Shown one piece after another: positions 17,922 to 27,192 of a DNA stretch of 64,000 nt. The position numbers and the translations under genes are program-made. Position 1 is the first letter of the stretch. Every line of letters starts with the position of its first letter. Under the pieces are notes generated by a model that made no database searches, was not told the DNA's origin, and saw only the letters and a program-made list of their open reading frames with translations. The stretch lies in contig GL405246.1 of assembly GCA_000146855.1 (NCBI GenBank), positions 1,101,145-1,165,144 of the forward strand. The letters are read 5' to 3'. The DNA comes from [Eubacterium] yurii subsp. margaretiae ATCC 43715 (GTDB lineage: Bacteria; Bacillota; Clostridia; Peptostreptococcales; Filifactoraceae).

Positions 17922-17964
17922 ATAGATTAAGGCACTCTACATAAAATAGGGTGCCTTAATCTAT
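17922..17964. terminator. Bidirectional terminator
   Basis: ATAGATTAAGGCAC (17922-17935) pairs with GTGCCTTAATCTAT (17951-17964), 14 bp perfect, between the converging nfnB and M20 hydrolase genes. It overlaps the stop of the latter. Confidence 0.7.
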
Positions 17965-19154
17965 TAAAGCAATTTACTAATACTTTGTTGATGTTGTTTC
18001 TTTATATATTCAAGCAGTTTTGAATCAAGTAGTAAGTCTAATGCTGTGTATGCAAGTGCTTTTGAGTAAAATCTAATAGATTCAAGTCCGTACTCACTTC
18101 TTGCAGCTTCTTTAAATCCTTGAGTATGACCTATAATAGGATCTGCGGAAATCTTAAAATTAGGCTGTATGGTTGGAACTACATATGATACATTGCCTAC
18201 ATCGGATGAACCTATACTTTTTTTGCCAATACGGTCAATTTCATAACCTAATTCTTCTACATGTTTGGCATAGATATCATCTAAAAGTGGAGTTATAACC
18301 ATGTCGTCAACACTGTTTCCATACTGTTCCAGTTTAAATGTTGCTCCTGTTTGTAGTGCAGCGCCTTTTACTATATTTTCAAATTTAAATCTTAATTCTT
18401 GTACCTGTTTTTTAGTATTTGCTCTGAGATAAAACTTTGCTTCAGCAAATTCAGGAACGATGTTGGGAGCGTCTCCACCTTTTGTAATTATTCCGTGTAT
18501 TCTTACATCGTCAGTTACATGCTGTCTTAATGCATTTACTGAGTTGAACACCTGTATTACAGCGTCGAGGGCGTTGATTCCATCCCAAGGTGATGCTGAT
18601 GAGTGAGCAGGTTTTCCAAAAAATTGTACTACTACAGGATCAATTGCCAGTGAGCTTGTACTTACGCTGTTTCTATCAGATGGATGTGCACAGAGTGCAA
18701 CGTCCACATCATCAAAAAAATGTTCCCTTACAAAACTTCCCTTAGCGCTTCCGTTTTCTCCGCCTTCTTCTCCTGGCGTACCGTATACCCTTACTTCTCC
18801 GCCTACTTCATCAATTATATTTTTAATTGCTGAGGCTGAGATGAGACTGTTGGCTCCAAAAAGATTATGACCGCAGGCGTGTCCAATTCCTACAAGTGCG
18901 TCATACTCTGCAAGATATACTATTACAGGACCTTTTTTGGCAGATTTGTAAGTTGCTGTAAATCCTGTCCTATGTCCTGCTACATCTACCTTTACATCAA
19001 AGCCTTCTTGTATAAGTTTATCTGATAAAATTTTGCAAGACTTAAATTCATAATTGCTCACTTCCGGATTGTCATGAATTTCCAAAGCTATTTTTTTATA
19101 TTCTTCAATATTTTCATCAATAAATAAATTGATTTTTTCTTTGAGTTGTTCCAT
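17964..19154 (-). CDS. M20 family amidohydrolase (peptidase M20D type)
   Basis: 396 residues with the M20D metal-site signatures VYLAEYDALVGIGHACGHNL and GTPGEEGGENGSAKG, a dimerisation insert, and a late GSSDVGNVSYVVPTIQP segment supplying a further ligand. Such enzymes hydrolyse N-acyl amino acids, aminobenzoyl-glutamate (AbgB-like) or dipeptides. It is the last gene of the metNIQ operon, its start overlapping the region just after metQ, which suggests that the imported compound is an N-acyl-methionine or methionine dipeptide hydrolysed here; this is inference. GGAGAGATAATA precedes ATG 19154, preferred over an upstream start at 19178 that overlaps metQ. Confidence 0.8.
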   Translation of the reverse strand: MEQLKEKINLFIDENIEEYKKIALEIHDNPEVSNYEFKSCKILSDKLIQEGFDVKVDVAGHRTGFTATYKSAKKGPVIVYLAEYDALVGIGHACGHNLFGANSLISASAIKNIIDEVGGEVRVYGTPGEEGGENGSAKGSFVREHFFDDVDVALCAHPSDRNSVSTSSLAIDPVVVQFFGKPAHSSASPWDGINALDAVIQVFNSVNALRQHVTDDVRIHGIITKGGDAPNIVPEFAEAKFYLRANTKKQVQELRFKFENIVKGAALQTGATFKLEQYGNSVDDMVITPLLDDIYAKHVEELGYEIDRIGKKSIGSSDVGNVSYVVPTIQPNFKISADPIIGHTQGFKEAARSEYGLESIRFYSKALAYTALDLLLDSKLLEYIKKQHQQSISKLL

Positions 19155-19171
19155 TATTATCTCTCCGTTTT

Positions 19172-20041
19172 TTACCAAACAGGTATTGATTGACCGCCAT
19201 ATTGTTCTTCAAGCGCTTTTTTAGTTTCTTCAGTTTGATATACTTCAACTATTTTTTTGAAGTCTTCTTTTTGAGCGTCATCCTTTTTAGCAGCTATTAT
19301 ATTCCAATAGTCTTTCATTCTTTCCTCTTTGTAATCTTCATATGCCAAAGCGTCTTTTGATATTGTAAGTCCTGCTTCATAAGCTACGCCATTGTTTATT
19401 ATTGCAAAGTCAAGATCAGGCAAAGATGCAGGTATTTGATTAGCAGCCATTTCAGTTATTTCAAGATTTTTAGTATTTTCTTTTATGTCAAGTAATGTTG
19501 GAAGATTGCCCTTTGACGGATCTAACTTGATATATCCAAGTGATTCCAAAAATTTCAATGCTCTACCACCATTTGAAGTGTCGTTTGGAATTGCCACTTT
19601 CAATGCTCTGTCTGTAGGTAATTCTTTAAGGTCTTTGACTTTCTTAGAATATGCTCCCATAGGTGCAACTACCGTATATCCGATAGGTGTAAGATTATCT
19701 ATATTATTTTCTTTTATAAAGTTTTCAAAGTATATTTCAGTTTGAAATGCGTTGAGGTCTATGTCACCTGAAGAAAGTGCCTTATTAGGTTGGATATAGT
19801 CTGCAAATTCTACAAATTCCAAATCAATTCCGTCATTATTTAATCTTTTTCTAATATTTTCCCAAACTCTGTGGTCTGTACCGTTAAGTCCTAATTTATA
19901 CTTTCTTAACGTGGCAGTCTTATTTGAGTTTTGAGTATTGTCCTTATTTTCACTTTGAGTGTTGCTTGTTGATCCGCAAGCTGTCAATAGTAAGATTGAT
20001 GATAAAGCTAAAGTTAGTATTTTTTTAATATTTTTTTTCAT
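19172..20041 (-). CDS. metQ: MetQ/NlpA substrate-binding lipoprotein
   Basis: 289 residues. The N-terminus MKKNIKKILTLALSSILLLTAC is a lipoprotein signal with lipobox LTAC, so the mature protein is anchored at C22 on the outer face of the membrane. The body follows the NlpA family (KLGLNGTDHRVWENI, YIQPNKALSSGDIDLNAFQTEIYFENF, DLDFAIINNGVAYEAGL). It delivers methionine or a related compound to MetNI. It lies 206 bp downstream of metI, further than usual, and directly upstream of the M20 hydrolase. The ribosome site is GGAGGAATC. Confidence 0.85.
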   Translation of the reverse strand: MKKNIKKILTLALSSILLLTACGSTSNTQSENKDNTQNSNKTATLRKYKLGLNGTDHRVWENIRKRLNNDGIDLEFVEFADYIQPNKALSSGDIDLNAFQTEIYFENFIKENNIDNLTPIGYTVVAPMGAYSKKVKDLKELPTDRALKVAIPNDTSNGGRALKFLESLGYIKLDPSKGNLPTLLDIKENTKNLEITEMAANQIPASLPDLDFAIINNGVAYEAGLTISKDALAYEDYKEERMKDYWNIIAAKKDDAQKEDFKKIVEVYQTEETKKALEEQYGGQSIPVW

Positions 20042-20247
20042 GATTCCTCCAAAAAAATTTAATATATAGTATGAATTGTATACTCCTAAATTAAAATTTA
20101 TGATTTAATGACAGAAAGTGAAGTTTTAAAAAAATTAATATGATATTCTGCCATTATTGTAATAAAATTAATCAAGATTATAGTGGAGTATAAAATTAAT
20201 AACAAAATAGTTTTTTAAATGTTTTATTTTAGTATAAATGTTATAAA
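20042..20247. repeat. Spacer with 114-bp inverted-ended segment
   Basis: TATACTCC at 20079-20086 and its inverse GGAGTATA at 20185-20192 delimit 114 bp between metI and metQ, close to the ~116-bp size of repeat family 1 but with different ends. It may be an unrelated small element or coincidence. No promoter or riboswitch is evident. Confidence 0.25.
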
Positions 20248-20922
20248 TTAATTATGCGATAATCTCCTGTAGATATCATCACCTATAAACTGTACAATAA
20301 ATACAAGTAAAATTATTATTACAAGTGTAAGGGTCATAAGATGTGGGTTAAACATATTATATCCGTATCTTATTGCAAAGTCTCCAAGACCTCCTCCGCC
20401 GACTGTTCCTGCTATTGCTGAATATCCTATAAGCCCAACTAAGGATAGGGTAATTCCTTGCACTATTCCTCCAAGGCCTTCTCTAAGCAATACCTTTATA
20501 ATGATGTCAAATTTTGAAAATCCCATTGCTGTATATGCTTCGATGACTCCCTTGTCAACTTTTAAAAGGGCAAGTTCTACCTGTTTAGCCATAAAAGGCG
20601 ATGAAGCTATTATAAGTGGGATTACAGCACCCTTTACTCCTATCGTAGTATGAACTATTGCTCTAACCAGCCAAGGGATAGACGCCACCAATATTACAAA
20701 TGGTATAGAGCGAAGAATATTTATTATTTTTGACAATATAGAGTTAAGAATTTTATTTTTCATAAGTCCATCTTCACCTGTAACTGCAAGAATAATTCCT
20801 ATAGGTGTGCCTAATATTGTAGCAAATAGGCCGGATATTCCAACCATTATACAAGTATCTTTTAAAGCTTTTATAAGTGAAGGTCCATATCTTATTAAAT
20901 CTTCGTTAATTTTGCTTATCAT
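20248..20922 (-). CDS. metI: MetI methionine ABC transporter permease
   Basis: 224 residues with five or more hydrophobic segments and the binding-protein-dependent permease EAA loop (ALLKVDKGVIEAYTAMGFSKFDIIIKVLLREGLGGIVQG). GGAGGTGATAAA precedes the ATG. Its start overlaps the end of metN by 17 bp. It forms the channel of the MetNIQ importer in the cytoplasmic membrane. Confidence 0.9.
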   Translation of the reverse strand: MISKINEDLIRYGPSLIKALKDTCIMVGISGLFATILGTPIGIILAVTGEDGLMKNKILNSILSKIINILRSIPFVILVASIPWLVRAIVHTTIGVKGAVIPLIIASSPFMAKQVELALLKVDKGVIEAYTAMGFSKFDIIIKVLLREGLGGIVQGITLSLVGLIGYSAIAGTVGGGGLGDFAIRYGYNMFNPHLMTLTLVIIILLVFIVQFIGDDIYRRLSHN

Positions 20923-21928
20923 ATTTTATCACCTCCACTATTACATTATTATTTGTAAGATAGTTTATAGATAGGTTTACATTATCTTTTGCTCCATCTA
21001 TAGTTACTATCAAGGTACCATATGTTGTATCGCAGAGTTTTTCAATACTTGCAAATAGTATGCTTGTAGTAACTCCAAATTTACTGAAGAGTCCTGCTAT
21101 AAAAGGATCATCAGCCTTATCTCCGATAAAATTAAGTTTGTAAAAGTCTTTTTTTAATTCTCTTTGTTTTTCGGATACTCCGTCTTGGTGAAGACTTTGG
21201 GAGATAAATTCCTTTGCTATTGAAGTTTTGGAATTGATAAATACATCTATTAGATTTCCTTGCTCTACAATTTCTCCGTTATCCATTACTGAGACCTTAT
21301 TACAGATATATTTAACTACATCCATTTGATGGGTGATTAGCACTACTGTAATCTCAAATTCTTTTTTAATTTTCTTCAACAAATCAAGTATAGACTTTGT
21401 AGTGTTGGGATCAAGGGCTGATGTAGCCTCATCACATAGAAGTATAGACGGATCGTTTGATAAAGCTCTTGCTATTGCAACTCTTTGTTTTTGTCCACCA
21501 CTTAGTTGATTGGGATAGACATATTTTTTTTCTTCTAAATCGACTAATTTAAGAAGAGAGTCAACCTTTTTCTCTATTTCTTCTTTGCTTAAATTTTTTT
21601 TGTTTTTTAATGGTGCCGCTATATTTTCATATACGTTGGCACTATTTAATAAATTAAAGTTTTGGAATATCATTCCTATTTTTTTTCTTAAATTTCTAAG
21701 AGACTTTTCATCCAAAAGGTTTATATCTGTACCATCTATTTTTACTGTACCGCTGTCAGGTTTTTCTATAGAATTAATCAGTCGTATAAGTGTTGACTTT
21801 CCTGCACCACTATAGCCTATTATTCCGTATATGTCACCTTTTTCAATTTTAAGTGAAACATCCTTCAAGGCTTCGACTTTTTTATCTTTTAGATGAAATG
21901 TCTTGCTGACATTGTTAATTTCAATCAT
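20906..21928 (-). CDS. metN: MetN methionine ABC transporter ATPase with NIL domain
   Basis: 340 residues. The ATPase domain has Walker A GYSGAGKST, Q-loop IFQNFNLL, signature LSGGQKQR, Walker B ILLCDEATSALD and H-loop LITHQ. The C-terminal ~85 residues (about 255-340) form an NIL domain, which in MetN binds methionine and inhibits transport when internal methionine is high. First gene of the metN-metI-metQ-hydrolase operon. I looked upstream for a SAM riboswitch or T-box and saw neither. Confidence 0.9.
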   Translation of the reverse strand: MIEINNVSKTFHLKDKKVEALKDVSLKIEKGDIYGIIGYSGAGKSTLIRLINSIEKPDSGTVKIDGTDINLLDEKSLRNLRKKIGMIFQNFNLLNSANVYENIAAPLKNKKNLSKEEIEKKVDSLLKLVDLEEKKYVYPNQLSGGQKQRVAIARALSNDPSILLCDEATSALDPNTTKSILDLLKKIKKEFEITVVLITHQMDVVKYICNKVSVMDNGEIVEQGNLIDVFINSKTSIAKEFISQSLHQDGVSEKQRELKKDFYKLNFIGDKADDPFIAGLFSKFGVTTSILFASIEKLCDTTYGTLIVTIDGAKDNVNLSINYLTNNNVIVEVIKYDKQN

Positions 21929-22351
21929 TTTTTCTCCATATAAATAAGCTTTAAGTCTAAAGTATACTAAAATAATTTAGTATTAAAAAAAACTATATCA
22001 AAAATTAATATGGTGGATATTATAATTTCTTTTTTTAAAAAAATCAAGAAAAATATTGAAAATACAATATACTTAAAAGCTATATTCAGTTATAAGGATA
22101 ACTTATAATAAAGTATGGATAAAGAATAAATTCTTTACTTATTTTCATAACAGAGTTATAATAACGGTGTTATATATGATATTTATTCGCATATAATTTC
22201 TATTGGCTTATATAAGTAATTTTAATTTTTTTATTATTTCTAATAGCTTGGCTTTAATCTATTACTAAGATTTATTACATATTTTGATTATTTTTTATTA
22301 TTGAGGTAGTTGTATTTTACATATGATATTTTTTAAAAAGAGGTGAGTAAG
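21929..22351. other. Divergent AT-rich spacer between metN and the ATC-hydrolase operon
   Basis: 423 bp. Small dyads include ATACTAAA/TTTAGTAT (21963-21982, 4-base loop) and GTTATAATAAC (22155-22165) nested in ATAACA...TGTTAT (22147-22173). These are candidate operators for metN or for the TetR-containing operon. No gene is seen. Confidence 0.3.
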
Positions 22352-22999
22352 GTGAAAAATACTTTATGTGAAAAAATTATATGGTATGGACTTTCTCCAA
22401 CGATATTTAAATTTATAAAGGAAAATTGGAAGGAAGTAGACATAAGTCAAATAAAAAAGCTTTCAAAACTAAATTATAAAAATATGATATTAAGGACGCC
22501 TGACATAGGAAGTCTTAGAAAAAATTCCCTTAGAATTCCTTTAGCTGGCGGTATATTATGGCTTTCCATATATGATGCTATGAATGGCAAGATGGACAAA
22601 GAAGGCTTTGAGAAAATGGTAGAGGCGACTATACAAGCACCTATGCTTAAAAAAAGTTTTCAAAAAAGTAATCCTTTTATCTTGGAAAATCAAAAAAAGA
22701 TGATGGAGAAGAGTAAAGTCGCCAATTCAGTCTCAGATAGTGAATTTAACTGGAATACAGAGATGATATATGGGAGAGACGAAGATGAATATACTATCTT
22801 ATATCATAGGTGTGGGCTTTGTGCACTTGGAAAACAGGAACATCATGAGGAATTGATTCCTTATATGTGCAAGATAGATTATGAAACTTTCAAATTAATG
22901 GGGGCGGTGTTACATCGTTCAAGTACATTGGCAGAAGGTGGAGATTGCTGTGATTTTCACGTTTGTAAGAAAGGATCTAAGTGGGATGAAGGAAGATAG
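22352..22999 (+). CDS. L-2-amino-thiazoline-4-carboxylic acid (ATC) hydrolase family protein
   Basis: 215 residues. The C-terminal half carries the family's conserved cysteine/histidine block: YHRCGLCALGKQEH, then LIPYMCKIDYETFKLMG, LHRSSTLAEGGDCCDFHV. In pseudomonads a member opens the ATC ring on the route to cysteine; most Firmicute members are uncharacterised, so the reaction here is uncertain. AGAGGTGA at 22339-22346 suits GTG 22352; an earlier GTG at 22343 overlaps that site. It leads an operon with the TetR regulator, starting ten bases after its stop, and the ABC pair. Confidence 0.7.
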   Translation: MKNTLCEKIIWYGLSPTIFKFIKENWKEVDISQIKKLSKLNYKNMILRTPDIGSLRKNSLRIPLAGGILWLSIYDAMNGKMDKEGFEKMVEATIQAPMLKKSFQKSNPFILENQKKMMEKSKVANSVSDSEFNWNTEMIYGRDEDEYTILYHRCGLCALGKQEHHEELIPYMCKIDYETFKLMGAVLHRSSTLAEGGDCCDFHVCKKGSKWDEGR

Positions 23000-23008
23000 G
23001 AGATATGG

Positions 23009-23694
23009 ATGAAAAATACTATGATTAAAAGCGAAAAAAAATTATAAAAAATAATCAGATAGAAGATAAGATATTAAAAGTTGCAAAATCAGAGTTTTTG
23101 GAGAAAGGATTTATCAATGCTTCAATGAGGATAATCGCAGAAAAGTCCGGATTTACAACAGGTATGCTATATAGTAGATTTACAGATAAGGATATGATTT
23201 TTACAAGGTTGGTAAGCGAAGGGGCAGATAAATTTTTGGATTATTTTGTCAAAATGCAGGAAAATTTTGAATCTCTAAATCCTGATGATAAGATCCATAC
23301 TATGGATGACTATTCTACTGAATTTGATACTTTATTTGAGATAATTTATGATTATTTTGATAGTTTTAAGCTTATAGTCTGTTGCAGTGCAGGTTCAACA
23401 TATGAGAATTTTGTAGCTAAGATAATAAAAATAGAGTCAGACAACACTTTGATAACATTTCATAAGCTATATGAACAGGGATTTATTGAAAATTATATTC
23501 GTGAGGATCTTTGCCAGATGCTCTGCACTGCCTTAGTAAACGGAATGTTTACATCAGTTGTTCATGACTTTTCAAGAAAAGATGCGTATGAGTATATGAA
23601 GAGTCTGCAAAAGTTCTTTACAGCAGGTTGGAGAGAGATAATTGGAGTCAAAAAAAATTTTGATAAAGGGGGAGAAAATGAAGAAGAAATCTAA
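23009..23694 (+). CDS. TetR family regulator, frameshifted at an A8 tract
   Basis: AGGAG (22998-23002) precedes ATG 23009, whose frame reads MKNTMIKSEKKL and then stops at 23045. The -1 frame from 23041 continues IIKNNQIEDKILKVAKSEFLEKGF and on to 23694. The site is an A8 tract (23034-23041) forming A_AAA_AAA. Joined, the ~229 residues have a normal TetR helix-turn-helix (SMRIIAEKSGFTTGMLYSRFTDKDMIF). A TTG at 23098 would remove the first DNA-binding helix and is rejected. It should control its own operon and the ABC exporter whose start overlaps its end by 17 bp. One added A would restore the frame. Confidence 0.65.
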
Positions 23695-25432
23695 TATTAA
23701 ATGGTTTTTTGAATTTGCGAGTATGAATAAAGGACAATATATAGCTTCTATATTTTTTGCAATTTTAGGAGTTTTTTGTATGATATTGCCATATTTTATA
23801 ATGGGGGATATTGTGGCAAATCTTTTATCCGGAAAAAAAGAATTAAGTATCTATCTTAATAAATGCTTACTTATGGTTGTAGTGTGGATATTAAGAGTTT
23901 TATTTCACAGTATTTCTACTGGATTGTCACATAAGGCGACATTTGGTGTATTGGCGAATATTAGAAGAATGTTATGTGACAAGCTTTATAGATTACCACT
24001 TGGTTATGTAAAAGATACTCCTTCAGGCTCACTCAAAAATATAATAGTGGAAAGAGTGGACTCTATGGAAACAGGACTTGCTCACGTTGTACCGGAGTTT
24101 ACTGCAAATATGTTAGGACCTATATTAGTAATTATCTATGTATTTTCCATAGACTGGAAGATGGGACTTGCATCTCTACTTACAGTGCCCTTTGGTGTAT
24201 TGGCTTACTGCGGTATGTTCAAAGGATTTAGTGAAAGGTTCAATAATACAATAGTTAAGACTAAAAAACTAAATGATACAGCTGTGGAATACATAGGGGG
24301 AATAGAAGTAATAAAGGCATTTGGAAAAGCGGACAGCTCCTATGAAAAATTTGTTATAGCAGCTAAGGAAGGAGCTGCTTGCTTCGTTGATTGGATGAGA
24401 AGTTGTCTTTTTTATTCATCTGCATCGTCAACATTATTGCCTGCTACTTTGACAGGAATGTTACCTATAGGCGGTATGCTTTATAAGGCGGGTAATCTGC
24501 CAGCTACAAATTTTATATTGCTGATAATCTTATCCTTCGGTATCATTGCTCCGCTTATGAATGCGTCAGCTCATGGTGAAGATATAGGTAAAATTGGAAC
24601 CATAGTATCAGAAGTTGTATCTATTCTTGAACAAGAAGATATGAAAAGACCTGAAAATATAGAAAAGAATATTGAAAACACAAATATAGAACTCAAAAAT
24701 GTACACTTTTCATACCATGAAGATGAGGTATTGCATGGTATAAACTTGCATATTGATTCCGGTACTGTCAATGCTTTTGTAGGACCGTCAGGTAGCGGTA
24801 AGTCAACTATAGCTAAACTTATAGCAGGGTTGTGGGATGCAAATTCAGGAGAAATATTAATAGGAAATGTCAATACAAAAGAAATGCCTATTGAGTATCA
24901 AAATAAGATTATTGCTTATGTTTCGCAGGATAATTACCTATTTGACATAAGTGTAAGAGAAAATATAAGACTTGCAAAGCCAAATGCAAGTGATGAAGAA
25001 ATAGAAGAGATTGCCAAAAAAAGCGGTTGTCATGATTTTATTTCATCATTAGAAAATGGATATGACACCATTGCAGGGGGTACAGGCGGACATCTTTCAG
25101 GAGGAGAAAGACAAAGAATCTCAATAGCAAGGGCTATGCTCAAAAATGCTGATATAATTATTTTGGATGAGGCTACAGCCTATACTGATCCTGAAAATGA
25201 AGCCTTAGTGCAATCAGCAGTTGCTAAATTAGTTAAAGGAAAGACACTGATAGTAATTGCACATAGACTCAGTACAATTGTTGACTCAGATAATATTTTT
25301 GTAATTGATAACGGCAATATAATAGCAAAAGGGACACATAATGAATTGCTTAGGGAATGTAAATTGTACAGCGATATGTGGGAATCACATATTTCTTCAA
25401 AGGATAGTGTAGGGGGTGAAGTAAATGCTTAG
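23678..25432 (+). CDS. ABC half-transporter 1 of TetR-linked pair
   Basis: 584 residues: six-helix membrane domain (about 15-320) and nucleotide-binding domain with Walker A GPSGSGKSTIAKL, Q-loop VSQDNYLF, signature LSGGERQR, Walker B IIILDEATAYTDPENE and H-loop IAHR. All catalytic residues are intact. The DPENE after Walker B resembles the siderophore-type IrtAB/YbtPQ branch, so metal-chelate or peptide transport is possible, though multidrug export is equally consistent with TetR control. The start is ATG 23678 after AAAGGGGGAGAAA; longer versions start inside tetR without a ribosome site. It overlaps the next gene by eight bases. Confidence 0.85.
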   Translation: MKKKSNIKWFFEFASMNKGQYIASIFFAILGVFCMILPYFIMGDIVANLLSGKKELSIYLNKCLLMVVVWILRVLFHSISTGLSHKATFGVLANIRRMLCDKLYRLPLGYVKDTPSGSLKNIIVERVDSMETGLAHVVPEFTANMLGPILVIIYVFSIDWKMGLASLLTVPFGVLAYCGMFKGFSERFNNTIVKTKKLNDTAVEYIGGIEVIKAFGKADSSYEKFVIAAKEGAACFVDWMRSCLFYSSASSTLLPATLTGMLPIGGMLYKAGNLPATNFILLIILSFGIIAPLMNASAHGEDIGKIGTIVSEVVSILEQEDMKRPENIEKNIENTNIELKNVHFSYHEDEVLHGINLHIDSGTVNAFVGPSGSGKSTIAKLIAGLWDANSGEILIGNVNTKEMPIEYQNKIIAYVSQDNYLFDISVRENIRLAKPNASDEEIEEIAKKSGCHDFISSLENGYDTIAGGTGGHLSGGERQRISIARAMLKNADIIILDEATAYTDPENEALVQSAVAKLVKGKTLIVIAHRLSTIVDSDNIFVIDNGNIIAKGTHNELLRECKLYSDMWESHISSKDSVGGEVNA

Positions 25433-27158
25433 CATATATAAGAAGTTTTTTGATTTTTGTGGAGAAAAAAATAAGAAGAAATTTAAAATATCAATATTTT
25501 TTGGCGTTTTAAAAGCTTTTTTTGAGGCTCTTCGTGTACCTGCCACCTTTGTAATGATTAAGGCTGTAATAGAAAACAATGTTACCCTAAATACCTGCCT
25601 TACCTCTCTTGGGATAATGCTTATAAGTATTGTAGGGGTTACCTTACTTAGGAGTAAGTCTATGATGTTGCAGACAGAGGCAGGATATGAGACTGCTGCT
25701 AATAAGAGGATAGAAATTGCTGAGCATCTTAAATATTTGCCAATGGGATATTTCAATGAAAACTCTCTTGGATATATAACTTCAGTTACTACTAATACCA
25801 TGGAAGTATTGGGGGATACAGCTACAAAGGTAATAATGATGACTACTGAAGGTCTGCTTACAACTATATTGATAATGTGCCTTGTATTTACATTTGACAT
25901 AAGAATAGGCTTTGTAATATTGATTGGACTCTTAGTATTTATGTTAGTAAACACTAAACTAAGAGCAAATTCATCTTCCGTTTCTGAAGAAAAGGACATA
26001 GCGGATAGAAATATGGTATCCAATATATTAGAATATGTACAAGGAATGGCTGAAGTAAAATCATATTCACTTTTCTCAAAACAGAATAAGAAGCTTGACG
26101 ACAGTATTAATCAGGCATCTAAAGTAAATATAGATATGGAACTTAAGCTTTTACCTGCTATGGGTATGCAAAGTCTTGTTACTAAGATTACAGGTGTGTG
26201 TGTCATTGGATTTTCTATTTATTTCTACTTGGATGGCAGTATGGATTTGCCAAGTTGTATAACAATGCTTATTTGTGCTTTTATGATGTATTCAAGCCTT
26301 GATTCGGCAGGTTCATTCACAGCTATTTTAAGGTGTATAGATATAGGTGTAAACAAGGGTAATGAAATATTAAATATCAAGTCTATGGATATAGATGGAA
26401 AGGATATAGTACCGCCAACTTATGACATTAGCTTTGAAAAGGTTGATTTTTCTTATGAAAAAAGAAAAATTATAAATGACTTATCTTTTGATATAAAACA
26501 AGGTACAACGACTGCTATTGTAGGTCCGTCAGGTGGTGGAAAGACAACTATATGCAGACTTATGGCAAGATTTTGGGATGTGAACAAAGGTGTGATAAAA
26601 TTAGGTGGTATTGATGTAAAAGACTACAGTATAGATTCTTTGATGAAGAATTTCAGCTTTGTATTCCAAAATGTTTATCTCTTTGAAGACACTATTGCCA
26701 ACAATATAAGATTTGGCAAACCGGAAGCAAGTGATGAAGAAGTGATTGAGATAGCAAAAAAAGCTTGTTGCCATGAATTTATACAAAAACTGCCTAATGG
26801 ATATAATACAATCATAGGAGAAGGGGGTTCAACCTTATCTGGTGGAGAAAAACAGAGAATATCAATAGCAAGGGCTATGATGAAAGATGCTCCTATCATA
26901 ATATTGGACGAGGCAACGGCAAATGTAGATCCTGAAAATGAAAAAGAATTGATAAGCGCAATAGAAGAACTTACAAGGAAGAAAACCATAATAATGATAG
27001 CTCATAGACTCAAAACTGTAAGAAATGCAGATAAGATATTGGTCATAGACAATGGTAGTATAGTTCAAAACGGAACACATGACGAATTGATGAAACAAGA
27101 TAATATATACAGAAAATTCATCAATGCAAGGGAACTTGCAGTAGGATGGAAGATATGA
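25425..27158 (+). CDS. ABC half-transporter 2 of TetR-linked pair
   Basis: 577 residues, same architecture as the preceding gene, with Walker A GPSGGGKTTICRL, Q-loop VFQNVYLF, signature LSGGEKQR, Walker B IIILDEATANVDPENE and H-loop IAHR. Both subunits have the catalytic glutamate, so unlike the pair at 809-4322 this heterodimer should have two working ATP sites. The eight-base overlap with the first half implies coupled translation. Confidence 0.85.
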   Translation: MLSIYKKFFDFCGEKNKKKFKISIFFGVLKAFFEALRVPATFVMIKAVIENNVTLNTCLTSLGIMLISIVGVTLLRSKSMMLQTEAGYETAANKRIEIAEHLKYLPMGYFNENSLGYITSVTTNTMEVLGDTATKVIMMTTEGLLTTILIMCLVFTFDIRIGFVILIGLLVFMLVNTKLRANSSSVSEEKDIADRNMVSNILEYVQGMAEVKSYSLFSKQNKKLDDSINQASKVNIDMELKLLPAMGMQSLVTKITGVCVIGFSIYFYLDGSMDLPSCITMLICAFMMYSSLDSAGSFTAILRCIDIGVNKGNEILNIKSMDIDGKDIVPPTYDISFEKVDFSYEKRKIINDLSFDIKQGTTTAIVGPSGGGKTTICRLMARFWDVNKGVIKLGGIDVKDYSIDSLMKNFSFVFQNVYLFEDTIANNIRFGKPEASDEEVIEIAKKACCHEFIQKLPNGYNTIIGEGGSTLSGGEKQRISIARAMMKDAPIIILDEATANVDPENEKELISAIEELTRKKTIIMIAHRLKTVRNADKILVIDNGSIVQNGTHDELMKQDNIYRKFINARELAVGWKI

Positions 27159-27192
27159 TATGATAATTCAAAAATACTTGGGAGCTTAATCA

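Noticed and set aside
21929..22342. SAM riboswitch or T-box upstream of metN
   Set aside because: No conserved S-box core or T-box sequence was visible on the minus strand.
23098..23694. TetR gene starting at TTG 23098
   Set aside because: It would lose the first helix of the DNA-binding domain and has no ribosome site; the upstream frame joined across the A8 tract gives a complete domain.
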